Assembly (NCBI GenBank): GCA_012837935.1
Contig: DUQG01000008.1
Coordinates: forward strand, 89,395 to 153,394
Origin: Bacteroidales bacterium
GTDB taxonomy: Bacteria > Bacteroidota > Bacteroidia > Bacteroidales > Paludibacteraceae
DNA: 64,000 bases
Reading direction: 5' to 3'
Positions 18,954-29,984 of the stretch are shown piece by piece. Both the position numbers and the translations under genes were made by a program. How positions within the stretch are numbered: position 1 is the first letter of the stretch; the number at the start of each line of letters is the position of its first letter. The notes under the pieces are model-generated. The model was given only the letters and a program-made list of their open reading frames with translations. It did not search any database and was not told the origin of the DNA.

Positions 18954-21470
18954 ATGGCAATAAAATATTCAGAACAACTTAATAACATCTTTTCATACAG
19001 CGTACAAGAGGCTGAGCGTTTGGGAAATGCGTACGTAGGTCCGGAGCATCTTTTGTTGGGACTTATTCGCTTAGGTAATAGTCGTGCGTTTGCTCTTATG
19101 ATGCAGATGGATGTGGATGTGGAAGGTGTAAAACGAAAAATTGAAGCTATGGTGCGAACAGACCAAGAACCGACCGGAGCAGAAATTCCTTTGTTGAAAA
19201 GCACCGAAAAAATAAAGAAAATCATGGAGTTGGAAGCGCGTTCTAGCTCTTCGGAAGAAGCAGAAACAGAACATTTGCTTTTGGCGATTTTAAAAGATAA
19301 AAATAACTTAGCAGTGGATGTTTTGAATGAAGAAGGTTTGACTTACGAAAAAATTCAGGAAAAAGTGAACCCAATGGTGGATGAACCGCAATCAGCTATT
19401 CCTGCTGAGGATGATGATGAGAACGAAGAACCGTTTTCCGCTCGTTCGAAGTCTCGTACGAAATCTTCTTCCGGAAACAAATCAAGCGAAACGCCTGCTT
19501 TGGATACTTTCGGAACCGATATAACCAAAGCAGCCGCTAACAATCGTCTTGATCCTGTTGTAGGACGAACAAAAGAGATTGAGCGTATTGCTCAGATTTT
19601 GAGTCGTAGAAAGAAAAACAATCCGGTGCTGATTGGTGATCCGGGAGTAGGAAAGTCGGCGATTGTGGAAGGTTTGGCATTGCGAATTGTGCAGCGAAAA
19701 GTTTCACGTGTTTTGTTTGATAAGCGTGTGGTAGCTTTGGATATGGCGTCTATTGTGGCGGGAACAAAATACCGCGGACAATTTGAAGAGCGGATTAAAG
19801 CCATTCTAAACGAACTACAGAAAAATCCGAATATCATCCTATTTATCGATGAAATTCATACGATTGTGGGAGCGGGTGGTGCACCGGGTTCACTGGATGC
19901 AGCAAATATGTTGAAACCGGCATTGGCACGAGGAGAAATACAATGTGTGGGCGCTACTACGATGGATGAGTATCGTCAAAGTATTGAAAAAGACGGAGCG
20001 TTAGAGCGTCGCTTCCAAAAAGTAATTGTTGACCCAACAACGCCGGAAGAAACGCTGGAAATTTTGAGAAATATTCAAGATCGTTACGAATATCACCACA
20101 ATGTGCGCTACACACCGGAAGCCATTAAAGCCTGTGTGCGCTTAACCGATAGGTATATTACCGACCACAGTTTCCCGGACAAGGCAATTGATGCGTTGGA
20201 TGAGGCGGGCTCGCGAGTGCATATTGCTACAGTAGCAGTGCCGGAATATATTGAGGCATTGGAAAAAAAGCTGGAAGAGCTGAAAGAAGAAAAAAATCGT
20301 GTGATTGCGGAGCAAAAATACGAAGAGGCTGTGCCAATTCGCGATAAAGAAAAAGAGACACAATATAAATTAGAAGACGCTATCAAGCGTTGGGAAAAAG
20401 AATCTCAAGAAAATCCGGAAATCGTGGATGAAGAAAAAGTGGCGGAAGTAGTGGCGATGATGTCCGGTGTTCCGGTACAGCGAATTGCTCAGGCGGAAGG
20501 ACTGAAACTTCGTCAGATGGGTGAGGTACTTAGTTCAAAAGTAATTGGGCAAGACGATGCGGTAGCTACAATAACGAAAGCAATTCAGCGAAATCGTATC
20601 GGACTGAAAGACCCGAACAAACCGATTGGAACTTTTCTTTTCCTTGGACCTACGGGTGTGGGAAAAACCCACTTGGCAAAGGTGTTAGCGGATTTTATGT
20701 TTGACAGCCAAGATGCACTTATTCGTGTAGATATGAGTGAGTATATGGAAAAATTTACCGTTTCACGCCTTGTAGGAGCTCCTCCCGGATATGTAGGATA
20801 TGAAGAGGGCGGACAACTCACAGAAAAAGTACGTCGCAAACCTTACTCAATTGTTCTGCTGGATGAGATTGAAAAAGCGCACCCTGATGTGTTTAATATT
20901 TTACTTCAGGTAATGGACGAAGGACGCTTGACTGATAGTCTCGGACGTAGAGTTGATTTTAAAAATACCATTATCATTATGACTTCCAATGTGGGAACTC
21001 GTCAGTTGAAAGACTTCGGACGTGGTGTAGGATTTAATATGGATGATGATTCGACTATGGACTCTGAATACTCACGTGGCGTGATTAAAAAAGCATTGAA
21101 TAAAACTTTTGCACCGGAGTTTTTGAACCGTGTTGATGATATTGTGATGTTTGATCAACTTGGTAAGGATAGCTTGAAACTAATTATAGACCTTGAATTG
21201 GCAGGGCTATTTAAGCGTGTTACTGATTTAGGATTTAAACTTGAACTTTCTGACGCAGCCAAAGACTTTATAGCTGAAAAAGGTTACGATGTGCAGTTTG
21301 GTGCTCGTCCATTAAAACGTGCTATTCAGCGCTATTTGGAAGATGAGTTGGCAGATGTGGTTCTTTCTGGTGAAGTGGCTGAAGGGGACACAATACTGAT
21401 GGAATTAAATAAAGAAAAAGATGGCGTAAAAGCAAAAATTGTTAAAGCTGAACCTGTGCAAAGTGAATAG
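18954..21470 (+). CDS. clpC: ClpC-type ATP-dependent Clp protease ATP-binding subunit
   Basis: Clp N-domain, two AAA+ modules ([25 protein letters not shown]), UVR-like coiled coil. ATG at 18954 preferred over 18888. Confidence 0.95.
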   Translation: MAIKYSEQLNNIFSYSVQEAERLGNAYVGPEHLLLGLIRLGNSRAFALMMQMDVDVEGVKRKIEAMVRTDQEPTGAEIPLLKSTEKIKKIMELEARSSSSEEAETEHLLLAILKDKNNLAVDVLNEEGLTYEKIQEKVNPMVDEPQSAIPAEDDDENEEPFSARSKSRTKSSSGNKSSETPALDTFGTDITKAAANNRLDPVVGRTKEIERIAQILSRRKKNNPVLIGDPGVGKSAIVEGLALRIVQRKVSRVLFDKRVVALDMASIVAGTKYRGQFEERIKAILNELQKNPNIILFIDEIHTIVGAGGAPGSLDAANMLKPALARGEIQCVGATTMDEYRQSIEKDGALERRFQKVIVDPTTPEETLEILRNIQDRYEYHHNVRYTPEAIKACVRLTDRYITDHSFPDKAIDALDEAGSRVHIATVAVPEYIEALEKKLEELKEEKNRVIAEQKYEEAVPIRDKEKETQYKLEDAIKRWEKESQENPEIVDEEKVAEVVAMMSGVPVQRIAQAEGLKLRQMGEVLSSKVIGQDDAVATITKAIQRNRIGLKDPNKPIGTFLFLGPTGVGKTHLAKVLADFMFDSQDALIRVDMSEYMEKFTVSRLVGAPPGYVGYEEGGQLTEKVRRKPYSIVLLDEIEKAHPDVFNILLQVMDEGRLTDSLGRRVDFKNTIIIMTSNVGTRQLKDFGRGVGFNMDDDSTMDSEYSRGVIKKALNKTFAPEFLNRVDDIVMFDQLGKDSLKLIIDLELAGLFKRVTDLGFKLELSDAAKDFIAEKGYDVQFGARPLKRAIQRYLEDELADVVLSGEVAEGDTILMELNKEKDGVKAKIVKAEPVQSE

Positions 21471-21488
21471 ATTCACAAATAATACTAT

Positions 21489-21520
21489 AAAAAAGGACGA
21501 TTTTAATATCGTCCTTTTTT
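21489..21520 (+). terminator. clpC terminator
   Basis: AAAAAAGGACGAT-TTTAAT-ATCGTCCTTTTTT. Confidence 0.8.
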
Positions 21521-21529
21521 GTTGTTGCT

Positions 21530-21557
21530 GTAGAGACGAGGCATGTCTTGTCTCTAC
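21530..21557. repeat. Palindromic repeat GTAGAGACGAGGCATGTCTTGTCTCTAC
   Basis: 8-bp perfect outer arms (GTAGAGAC/GTCTCTAC) with a partly complementary centre; directly at the 3' end of the YitT-like gene. Confidence 0.7.
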
Positions 21558-21559
21558 TA

Positions 21560-22429
21560 CTATTTCAGTACATCAAAGCCTTTTCCATATACACCAACCA
21601 CGTTAGCTTGGGTGACGAAAGCATTTTGATCTATGCTTTTCACCAATCGGAAAATAGAAGTAGATTCGGTTTTACGAGCCATCACGATAATGATTTTTTG
21701 CGGTTTTTTAGAAAACCATCCCATGCCTTCTATAATGGTGCATCCACGTTTGATTTCTGAGTTAATATGATTGGCAACTTCCTCGTATTTATTAGTGAAA
21801 ATAAAAAACTGAACCGATTGTCTCATCCCACTAATTGCCACATCCACAGCATAATACATTACTGCCATCACAATCAAACCGATGGCGATTTTTTCCATGC
21901 TTTGGAAAAGGAAAAAGGACGAACTGACAATCAAAATATCCACCAACAGCAGTACGCGTCCCATGCTTACGTGACGGTATTTTGTAACAACTGCACCAAT
22001 AATATCCGTGCCTCCGGTGCTGCCGTTTACGGAATAAACCAAACCTAGTCCCGCTCCACAAAAAATAGCACCAATAATGGAAGAAAGTAGCGGATCTGCA
22101 TGGATAATTGGTTCAGTGATGTAAGTTTCACCGTAGCGAAGAAGTATTGTCAGTGCAGCCACACTTAGTACGGTTTTTACAACAAAGTTTTTTCCCACAA
22201 TTCTCCATGCAATAATGAGCAGTATGGCGTTGATAGTAATGTATGAAACCCACAGTGGAATGTCTGTAGCAGATTTTATCAAAACCGTGATACCTGCCAA
22301 TCCCCCTGTTACAATTTTATTAGGCAAGAGAAACCCGGTCAGACCGAGCGCATAACAAATAAGCCCAATAAAAATCATCACATAGTCTTTCCAGTAGAAA
22401 GATTTCAAATAGTCGTGTTTTTTTTCCAT
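21560..22429 (-). CDS. YitT-family membrane protein (DUF161/DUF2179)
   Basis: Multi-pass N-terminal region with GGLAGI, SVNGSTGGTDIIG; C-terminal ITNKYEEVANHINSEIKRGCTIIEGMGWFS (DUF2179). Confidence 0.9.
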   Translation of the reverse strand: MEKKHDYLKSFYWKDYVMIFIGLICYALGLTGFLLPNKIVTGGLAGITVLIKSATDIPLWVSYITINAILLIIAWRIVGKNFVVKTVLSVAALTILLRYGETYITEPIIHADPLLSSIIGAIFCGAGLGLVYSVNGSTGGTDIIGAVVTKYRHVSMGRVLLLVDILIVSSSFFLFQSMEKIAIGLIVMAVMYYAVDVAISGMRQSVQFFIFTNKYEEVANHINSEIKRGCTIIEGMGWFSKKPQKIIIVMARKTESTSIFRLVKSIDQNAFVTQANVVGVYGKGFDVLK

Positions 22430-22461
22430 GATGCTGCTATAGGTTTTTTTAGAAATTTTGC

Positions 22462-25218
22462 TTAAATAACGATATTCACAATCTTACCCGGCACAACAAT
22501 CACTTTTTTAGGTGTCTTGCCTTCTAAGTATTTAGTTGATTGTTCGTTAGCCAATGTTGTTTTTTCAATTTCCTCTTTGTTCATATCAGCCGGAAGTTCT
22601 AAAGTGAAGCGAACTTTTCCGTTGAAAGAAATCGGATATTTAATTGAGTTTTCTATCAGATATTCTTCGTTGTGCCCGGGCCATTCAGCATCACAAACTG
22701 ATGTTTCATTACCCAGCAAATGATACATTTCTTCGGCGATATGTGGTGCAAAAGGTGCCAAAATAATGGAAAGCGGTTCCAAAATGGCTTTTTTGTTACA
22801 CTTCATAGCTGAAAGTTCATTCAGACAAATCATAAATGCAGAAATGGACGTATTGTACGAGAAATGCTCAATATCGTACGAAACTTTTTTTATTGTTTTA
22901 TGAAGTGTTTTCAGTTCTTCAGCGGTTGGCTCTTCTGTGCTAATATTTAATGTATCACCATCAAACAGCAATCCCCAAAGTCTTCTGAGGAAACGATGCA
23001 CACCGTCAATTCCGTTGGTGTCCCAAGGTTTGGATTGCTCTAACGGTCCAAGAAACATTTCATAGAATCTTAATGTGTCAGCTCCGTAGTTTTCTACGAT
23101 GTCGTCGGGATTTACTACGTTAAACATTGATTTGGACATTTTTTCCACAGCCCAACCGCATACATATTTTCCATCTTCAAGGATAAATTCGGCATCTTTA
23201 TATTCAGGATTCCAGTTGCGGAACTTTTCAATATCAAGAATGTCGTTGTGAACAATATTTACATCCACGTGAATGGGTGTAACCTCGTATTGCTCTTTCA
23301 GATTCAATGAAACAAAAGTATTTGTACCTTGAATTCGATACACGAAATTACTTCTACCTTGTATCATTCCTTGATTAATCAGCTTTTTGAAAGGCTCATC
23401 TTTTACCACGTAACCCAAGTCATAAAGGAACTTATTCCAGAAACGACTGTAAATCAAGTGTCCTGTAGCGTGTTCCGTACCGCCGATATACAAATCCACA
23501 TCTTGCCAATATTCGTTTGCTTCTTTGCTAACTAATGCTTGGTCGTTTTTCGGATCCATATATCTTAAATAATAGGCAGATGAACCTGCAAATCCGGGCA
23601 TAGTATTTAGTTCCAGCTTGTAACCATCTTCTGTAACCCAGTTTTTTGCACGTCCCAGTGGTGGCTCACCTGTTTCAGTAGGTAGGTATTTATCTACTTC
23701 GGGAAGTTCGAGCGGAAGTTTGCTCTCATCCAGCATATAAGGCATGTCATCCTTATAATATACAGGGAATGGTTCACCCCAATAACGCTGACGACTAAAA
23801 ATAGCATCACGTAAGCGATAATTCACTTTCACTTTTCCAATTCCTTTTTCTTCTACATGTTTTTTAGCCTTTTCAATAGCTTCAGGTACGGTTAGTCCAT
23901 TTAAGAAACCGGAATTTATCATTATTCCTTCTTTAGCATCAAAGCTCTCTTCGCTTACATCGGCACCTTCAATCAGCGGAATAATCGGTAAGTCAAAATG
24001 TTTTGCAAAAGCATAGTCGCGGCTATCGTGTGCAGGAACTGCCATAATCGCACCTGTTCCGTAGCCTGCCAGCACATAATCACTAATCCAGATTGGAATT
24101 TCCGTTCCGGAAACAGGGTTTACGGCATACGAACCCGAGAAAACACCTGTAACTTTTTTATCCATCAGTCGCTCACGTTCAGTGCGTTTTTTAGTGGCAT
24201 CAATATACTCTTTTACTGCCTCAGCTTGTTCCGCTGTGGTACAAATATCTACTAATTCACTTTCAGGTGCAAGCACCATAAAGGTAACACCATAAATAGT
24301 GTCTGTACGAGTAGTAAATACATCAAATGCATAATCCTTATCTTTCAGTTTGAAAGTCATTTCTGCACCCTCACTTCTTCCAATCCAGTTTCTTTGTGTC
24401 TCTTTCAGCGAGTCAGTCCAGTCGATGCTGTCAAGTCCGTCAAGTAGTCGCTGAGCATAAGCAGAAACACGCAAGCTCCACTGACGCATCACTTTTTGCT
24501 CTACCGGATGACCGCCACGAATGGAAACGCCTTCGCTCACTTCGTCATTGGCAAGTACGGTACCTAGTGCAGGGCACCAGTTTACTTTCAAATCAGCCAA
24601 ATAAGCAATCCGATAATTTAGCAAAATTTCTTGTTGCTCTTTTTCTGATTTTGCTTTCCACTCATTAGCTGTAAATGTTAATTCCTCTGAACAAGCAGCA
24701 TTTACACCATCCGTACCTTTACTTTCGAAATGTTTTACCAAGTTAGTAATCGGCTCAGCTTTATTTGTAACATTGTTGTAATAGTGGTCAAACATTTTAA
24801 TAAAAGCCCACTGTGTCCATTTATAATAATTAGGCTCACAGGTGCGCACTTCCCTGTCCCAATCGTAAGAAAACCCGATTTTATCCAGCTGCTCACGGTA
24901 GCGGGCGATATTTTGCTCTGTGGTAATGGCAGGGTGCTGTCCGGTTTGGATGGCATATTGCTCGGCAGGAAGTCCGTAAGCATCGTATCCCATCGGGTGA
25001 AGCACGTTAAAACCTTTCTGGCGTTTGTATCTGCTGTAAATGTCGGATGCAATATATCCCAGCGGGTGTCCTACGTGCAATCCGGCGCCGGAAGGGTAGG
25101 GGAACATATCCAACACATAAAATTTGGGCTTTGAATGGTCAATATCAACTTTATAGGTCTTACTGTCAATCCAATGCTTTTGCCACTTTTGTTCTATCTC
25201 TTTGAAATTGTATTCCAT
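22462..25218 (-). CDS. leuS: Leucyl-tRNA synthetase
   Basis: [17 protein letters not shown] (HIGH-like) and [10 protein letters not shown] (KMSKS); 918 aa. Confidence 0.97.
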   Translation of the reverse strand: MEYNFKEIEQKWQKHWIDSKTYKVDIDHSKPKFYVLDMFPYPSGAGLHVGHPLGYIASDIYSRYKRQKGFNVLHPMGYDAYGLPAEQYAIQTGQHPAITTEQNIARYREQLDKIGFSYDWDREVRTCEPNYYKWTQWAFIKMFDHYYNNVTNKAEPITNLVKHFESKGTDGVNAACSEELTFTANEWKAKSEKEQQEILLNYRIAYLADLKVNWCPALGTVLANDEVSEGVSIRGGHPVEQKVMRQWSLRVSAYAQRLLDGLDSIDWTDSLKETQRNWIGRSEGAEMTFKLKDKDYAFDVFTTRTDTIYGVTFMVLAPESELVDICTTAEQAEAVKEYIDATKKRTERERLMDKKVTGVFSGSYAVNPVSGTEIPIWISDYVLAGYGTGAIMAVPAHDSRDYAFAKHFDLPIIPLIEGADVSEESFDAKEGIMINSGFLNGLTVPEAIEKAKKHVEEKGIGKVKVNYRLRDAIFSRQRYWGEPFPVYYKDDMPYMLDESKLPLELPEVDKYLPTETGEPPLGRAKNWVTEDGYKLELNTMPGFAGSSAYYLRYMDPKNDQALVSKEANEYWQDVDLYIGGTEHATGHLIYSRFWNKFLYDLGYVVKDEPFKKLINQGMIQGRSNFVYRIQGTNTFVSLNLKEQYEVTPIHVDVNIVHNDILDIEKFRNWNPEYKDAEFILEDGKYVCGWAVEKMSKSMFNVVNPDDIVENYGADTLRFYEMFLGPLEQSKPWDTNGIDGVHRFLRRLWGLLFDGDTLNISTEEPTAEELKTLHKTIKKVSYDIEHFSYNTSISAFMICLNELSAMKCNKKAILEPLSIILAPFAPHIAEEMYHLLGNETSVCDAEWPGHNEEYLIENSIKYPISFNGKVRFTLELPADMNKEEIEKTTLANEQSTKYLEGKTPKKVIVVPGKIVNIVI

Positions 25219-25657
25219 AATCTCTGATAATTTTTTGAGGAAAATAACGGCTGCAAAGGTACAAAATAAGCGTGAAATGAAAAAAGTATCTTTCGTCTGT
25301 TTTGAGTGAACTTTGGATATAAATCTCGAAATATTTTGTTTTACTACTTAGTTTCTTAAAATTTTTTTGTTAATAATGTGAATAAATTGAAGTTTTTTAT
25401 ATATTTGCAAATTAAATGGATAAAAATAACGATTGACAGATAAAATTTTATAGTAAAAAAAGCAAATATTTTATATTTTGTTGTTTTTATTAACTAAAAT
25501 ATATTATTTTTGTAGGGTCATCATCTGATTTTGCGATAATAATGACAGGCTGCTGACGTTATGATATTTATTAACCAAAAAAATAATTCAAACAATTAAA
25601 AAACAAAAATTATTAACACCGTGAAATTCACAAAGTTTCACACAAAACTTTACTATT

Positions 25658-26479
25658 ATGGCAAAAGAAAAAGTTTCTACCAAGAACAAAAAGCAATCTA
25701 AAGGATTATCCGCTGCATTGGTAATTATCGTATGTTATGGAGTGGCGTTGCTTATTTTTTATAAAATTTTCGGTAACCCTGAAAACTTTATCGACAACAA
25801 TCCGGATAACCATCCAAAGCAAGGCAACATGCTTGGAACTATCTACAAAGGGGGATTTATTATTCCTATTTTGATGTCTTTCGTGTTAACAGTTATTACA
25901 TTGTCAGTTGAGCGTTTTATCGCTTTGAACAGAGCTCGTGGAAAAGCTAACTTAGACAAATTTGTTGCTAGTGTAAAAGACAAATTGGAAGTTGAAGACT
26001 TAGCCGGTGCAAAAGAACTTTGTGCAAAACAAAAAGGTTCTGTAGCTGCTGTAGTAAATGCAGGTTTGACTACTTATCAACAAATGGCTGAAGACAAAAC
26101 AGGTCTTTTGAAAGAGCAAAAATTGGCTGCAATCAGCACAACTATCGAACAAGCTACTGCTCTTGAAATGCCGACCATGAACCAAAACATGCCTGTAATT
26201 GCAACATTTACCAACTTATCAGTGTTAACCGGTCTTTTCGGAACTGTATTAGGTATGATTCGTGCGTTCTCGGCACTTGGTGGCGGTGGCGGTGGTGTTG
26301 ACTCTGCTGCACTTTCAGTAGGTATTTCTGAGGCACTTGTAAATACCGGTACCGGTATCTTGGGTGGTGCTTTCGCAGTAATCGGATACAACTACTTCTC
26401 TGCTAAAATCGATAATATTTCTTACGCGATTGACGAAATCGGATTTGCCATCACAGGTGTTTTCCAATCTAAACATTAA
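25658..26479 (+). CDS. exbB: MotA/TolQ/ExbB proton-channel family protein
   Basis: Three predicted TM segments; FTNLSVLTGLFGTVLGMIRAFSALGGGGGG and ALVNTGTGILGGAFAVIGYNYF. Confidence 0.9.
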   Translation: MAKEKVSTKNKKQSKGLSAALVIIVCYGVALLIFYKIFGNPENFIDNNPDNHPKQGNMLGTIYKGGFIIPILMSFVLTVITLSVERFIALNRARGKANLDKFVASVKDKLEVEDLAGAKELCAKQKGSVAAVVNAGLTTYQQMAEDKTGLLKEQKLAAISTTIEQATALEMPTMNQNMPVIATFTNLSVLTGLFGTVLGMIRAFSALGGGGGGVDSAALSVGISEALVNTGTGILGGAFAVIGYNYFSAKIDNISYAIDEIGFAITGVFQSKH

Positions 26480-26583
26480 TTAGAAGAATCTATTTCGTGA
26501 GAAATAAAATGCAATTTAATAAATAATGAAAGTTAAATTGCTGTTTTATAACTGATTCATTAATTAATTAAAAGATAAGAAAC

Positions 26584-27204
26584 ATGGCAAAAATACAAGT
26601 AAAAAAGAAAGATACGTGGATTGACATGACACCGATGAGTGACGTGATGGTACTGTTGCTTACGTTTTTCATGTTAACTTCTACTTTCTTGAAGCCGGAA
26701 CCTCTAACGGTGTCAACACCTATGTCAGTATCAGAAATTAAAATTCCTGAAAAAAACATACTGTCTGTGTTGATATCGCCGGAAGGAAAAGTTTTCCTTG
26801 ATTTGGATGGACCGGCGGATAGAATTGCTGCACTTGAAAGAATGGCGTCAAACTATAAATTAGAGTTGACGGATAAAGAAAAATACGAGTTTAGTATTGC
26901 CACATCTTTCGGAGTGAAGATGCAGTATTTTAAACAGTTTATGGCTTTTTCTGAAGATAAACAGAAAGCAGAGTTACCTAAATTAGGTGTTCCAACGGAT
27001 TCTACCGATAATCAGTTCAAAGGTTGGGTGCTAGCTGCACGCGAGGCTAAAGGCGATAAAATGGTTATTGCCATTAAAGCAGATGCCAAAACCCCATATC
27101 CCGCTATTAAAGAGGTGATGAGTTCGCTTCAAGACCTGAAGTTGAATCGATATAATCTGATTACCTCCTTACGTGAAGTTGAACTAACTCCGTCAGGAAA
27201 ATAA
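26584..27204 (+). CDS. exbD: ExbD/TolR-family protein 1
   Basis: WIDMTPMSDVMVLLLTFFMLTSTFLKPEP, the ExbD N-terminal TM motif. Confidence 0.9.
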   Translation: MAKIQVKKKDTWIDMTPMSDVMVLLLTFFMLTSTFLKPEPLTVSTPMSVSEIKIPEKNILSVLISPEGKVFLDLDGPADRIAALERMASNYKLELTDKEKYEFSIATSFGVKMQYFKQFMAFSEDKQKAELPKLGVPTDSTDNQFKGWVLAAREAKGDKMVIAIKADAKTPYPAIKEVMSSLQDLKLNRYNLITSLREVELTPSGK

Positions 27205-27282
27205 GTAAAGAAGTTTTAGCCTCTTACATTTTATAATGTAATTTCGGTTAAAAAATAATTAACGATTAAAATAGATAAAGAT

Positions 27283-27909
27283 ATGATGCAAATGGATAGC
27301 GGTGGCGGAGGCAAAAAGAAAAAAGTAGGCGAACGTAAAAAAGCGGACACCCGAGTGGATTTTACTCCGATGGTGGACATGATGATGTTGCTTATTACTT
27401 TCTTTATGCTAGCCACAACACTTAGTAAACCACAGACTATGGAGATTGCATTACCTACAAAAGATAAAGGTGATGAAAGCCAAAGAACTTTGGCTAAAGC
27501 TTCAGAGGCTGTTACGCTGTACCTCGGTGCAGGCAATAAGGTTTACTATTTTATGGGCGAACCTGATTTGGAAAAGCCTAACTTCTTGATAGCAACAGAT
27601 TATTCTGCAGAAGGTTTGAGAAAAGTTATTCTTGAAAAAAACCGTGCTGCAGTACAAAAAGCGTTGGAACTCAAAGATAAGAAGATTAGGATGCTAATCA
27701 GCCAAGAAGATTATGATAAAGAGCTAAGTGAAATCAAAACACAAGATGGAACGCCGACGGTAATTATCAAGCCGCTCGACAATTCTACTTACGAGAATAT
27801 GGTTGCAGCTCTTGATGAAATGTTGATATGTAGCGTTGGAAAATACGCTATTGCCAACATAGATGAGAACGATAAGAAAATGCTGAAAAATTCAAATGTT
27901 GAATTTTAA
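27283..27909 (+). CDS. exbD: ExbD/TolR-family protein 2
   Basis: RVDFTPMVDMMMLLITFFMLATTLSKPQTMEIALP. Confidence 0.9.
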   Translation: MMQMDSGGGGKKKKVGERKKADTRVDFTPMVDMMMLLITFFMLATTLSKPQTMEIALPTKDKGDESQRTLAKASEAVTLYLGAGNKVYYFMGEPDLEKPNFLIATDYSAEGLRKVILEKNRAAVQKALELKDKKIRMLISQEDYDKELSEIKTQDGTPTVIIKPLDNSTYENMVAALDEMLICSVGKYAIANIDENDKKMLKNSNVEF

Positions 27910-27960
27910 GCAGCAGAGTAAATTGTTCTGAATTTATTTAACAGATTAAAAACGTAAAAA

Positions 27961-28800
27961 ATGGCAAAAGATATTAATTTAACATCCGAGAAGTGGATTG
28001 ACCTCATTTTTGAAGGGAGGAATAAAAACTACGGAGCTTATGTGCTGCGTAAGAACTCCCCTAAAAGACACACATTCGCTTTTCTTGCTGTTTTAATAGC
28101 TACTGCTGCGATTATCGCTGTCTCTCTTGCTGTTTCAGCAATCAACGATGCGCGTAAAGCAGCTAGAGAAGCTATGACACAGGTAACTACCCTGTCCGAC
28201 ATTGAATTGGACGCACCGGAAACTCCAGAAGAACAGCAAGTGAAGCAATTTGAGGCGCCACCTCCCGTAGAGTTGAAGAGTACCATTCAGTTTACCGTGC
28301 CGGAAATTAAAAAAGACGAGGAAGTTCCTGAAGAACAAACCATGAAGTCGCAAGACGAGTTGGTGAAGTCTGACGTGCAAATTTCTATTGCAGACATCAA
28401 GGGAAAAGACGATGAAACCGGTGTGGACATTGCTACTCTGCAACAACATAAAGTAATTGTGCAAGAGGAAGAGAAAAAAGAAGAGAAAGTCTTTGACATT
28501 GTTGAGCAACCACCATCCTTCCCCGGTGGCGAAAAAGCGATGTACGAATGGATAAGTAAAAACTTAGTTTATCCGATGATAGCTCAAGAAAACCAAATTC
28601 AAGGTCGTGTAACTATTCAGTTCGTTGTTGGAAGAAATGGTGAAATTGAAAACGTTGTAGTTGCCAGAAGCCTTGACCCAAGTTGTGATAAAGAAGCTGT
28701 TCGCGTAGTAAAATCTATGCCGAGATGGATTCCGGGTAAACAAGGTGGTAACACTGTAAAAGTTAAATATACTTTACCTGTACAATTTAAGTTACAATAG
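27961..28800 (+). CDS. tonB: TonB-family energy transducer
   Basis: N-terminal TM, Pro/Glu-rich spacer, C-terminal TonB domain (YPMIAQENQIQGRVTIQFVVGRNGEIENVVVARSLDPSCDKEAVRVVKSMPRW). Confidence 0.93.
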   Translation: MAKDINLTSEKWIDLIFEGRNKNYGAYVLRKNSPKRHTFAFLAVLIATAAIIAVSLAVSAINDARKAAREAMTQVTTLSDIELDAPETPEEQQVKQFEAPPPVELKSTIQFTVPEIKKDEEVPEEQTMKSQDELVKSDVQISIADIKGKDDETGVDIATLQQHKVIVQEEEKKEEKVFDIVEQPPSFPGGEKAMYEWISKNLVYPMIAQENQIQGRVTIQFVVGRNGEIENVVVARSLDPSCDKEAVRVVKSMPRWIPGKQGGNTVKVKYTLPVQFKLQ

Positions 28801-28822
28801 TACTTAAATGAAATTCTTATAG

Positions 28823-28873
28823 AAACAAAATTTAATCAATCCCGTTTTTTCGGGATTTGATTAAATTTTGTTT
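28823..28873. terminator. Bidirectional-looking terminator after tonB
   Basis: AAACAAAATTTAATCAATCCCG-TTTTTT-CGGGATTTGATTAAATTTTGTTT, ~22-bp stem with one bulge. Confidence 0.75.
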
Positions 28874-28951
28874 GTTAAAAATATATACGATGATTATTTG
28901 GGTGGATTTTATAGAAAAAATTTCTAACGATTATTATTAAAATATTTAATT

Positions 28952-29890
28952 ATGAAAAAAACGCGTTATATTCTTATACTGGTCCTGATAGCTATTTTTT
29001 CAATAGCATGTAAAAAGAATAAATCTACAGAAGCCCAGAATACCTTGACTAGTGGTCATACCAAAATAGCTGTAGATCAGACTGTTCAGAATGTGATGCA
29101 GCAAGTGGTTGATGTGTTTGAAAGTCTTTATCCAGCTAAGATAGAAGTAATTTACACATCAGAAAAAGAAGCAGTTGAACTACTCAAAAAAGATAGTGTT
29201 CGATTTGCTGTTACAGCCAGAAAATTTACGCCGGACGAGCTCCAATACTTTCATAGTAAATCTTTTCAACCGGAAGCAGTTCGGATTGCTATAGATGGAA
29301 TTGCTATTATTACGCATCCATCCAATCGTGATACAATAATAAGTGTCAAAGACATGAAACGGATTTTGACAGGGGAAGTTACCGAGTGGAAACAGATTTT
29401 CCCCAACTCTAAACTAGGAAAAATTCAAGTAGTCTTTGACAATACAAATTCTAGTATTGTGCGTTACGCCAATGATTCTATTTGTAGAGAATTGCCGCTA
29501 TCAACAAGCCTTAATGCTTTAGAGCAAAATGAGGAAGTGGTAAACTATGTGGCTAAAGTACCCAATGCTATGGGACTTATCGGTGTAAACCACATCAGCG
29601 ATGAAAATGACTCAATAGTAACAGACTTTGTTAGTAAAATACGTGTAATGCATGTGTCCTATTCGGATAAAGCAACGCCACAAAATAGCTATCAACCTAT
29701 GCAGTATTATCTTTATAAGGGAGATTATCCATTCCGCAGAGAGATATTTGTTTTGCTAAATGACCCGAGAGGCGAGCTTCCAAAAGGATTAACACGATTT
29801 ACTGCAAGCGACAAAGGTCAGCGAATTATTAAGCGAACCGGTCTGTTGCCTTCTACTATGCCAATTCAAGCTGTGAAAATAGTAGAATAA
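28952..29890 (+). CDS. PstS-like phosphate-ABC-type substrate-binding lipoprotein
   Basis: Lipobox (FSIAC); 'VKDMKRILTGEVTEWKQIFPNSKLGKIQVVFDNTNSSIVRY' resembles the PstS-like PBP fold. Confidence 0.8.
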   Translation: MKKTRYILILVLIAIFSIACKKNKSTEAQNTLTSGHTKIAVDQTVQNVMQQVVDVFESLYPAKIEVIYTSEKEAVELLKKDSVRFAVTARKFTPDELQYFHSKSFQPEAVRIAIDGIAIITHPSNRDTIISVKDMKRILTGEVTEWKQIFPNSKLGKIQVVFDNTNSSIVRYANDSICRELPLSTSLNALEQNEEVVNYVAKVPNAMGLIGVNHISDENDSIVTDFVSKIRVMHVSYSDKATPQNSYQPMQYYLYKGDYPFRREIFVLLNDPRGELPKGLTRFTASDKGQRIIKRTGLLPSTMPIQAVKIVE

Positions 29891-29984
29891 AACACAACGA
29901 ATTTTAACATATAAATAAATGGTATAATATTTGGGTTATCTTTGACAAGAAAATTAATATTAACAAAACTATAAAATTACAAAA

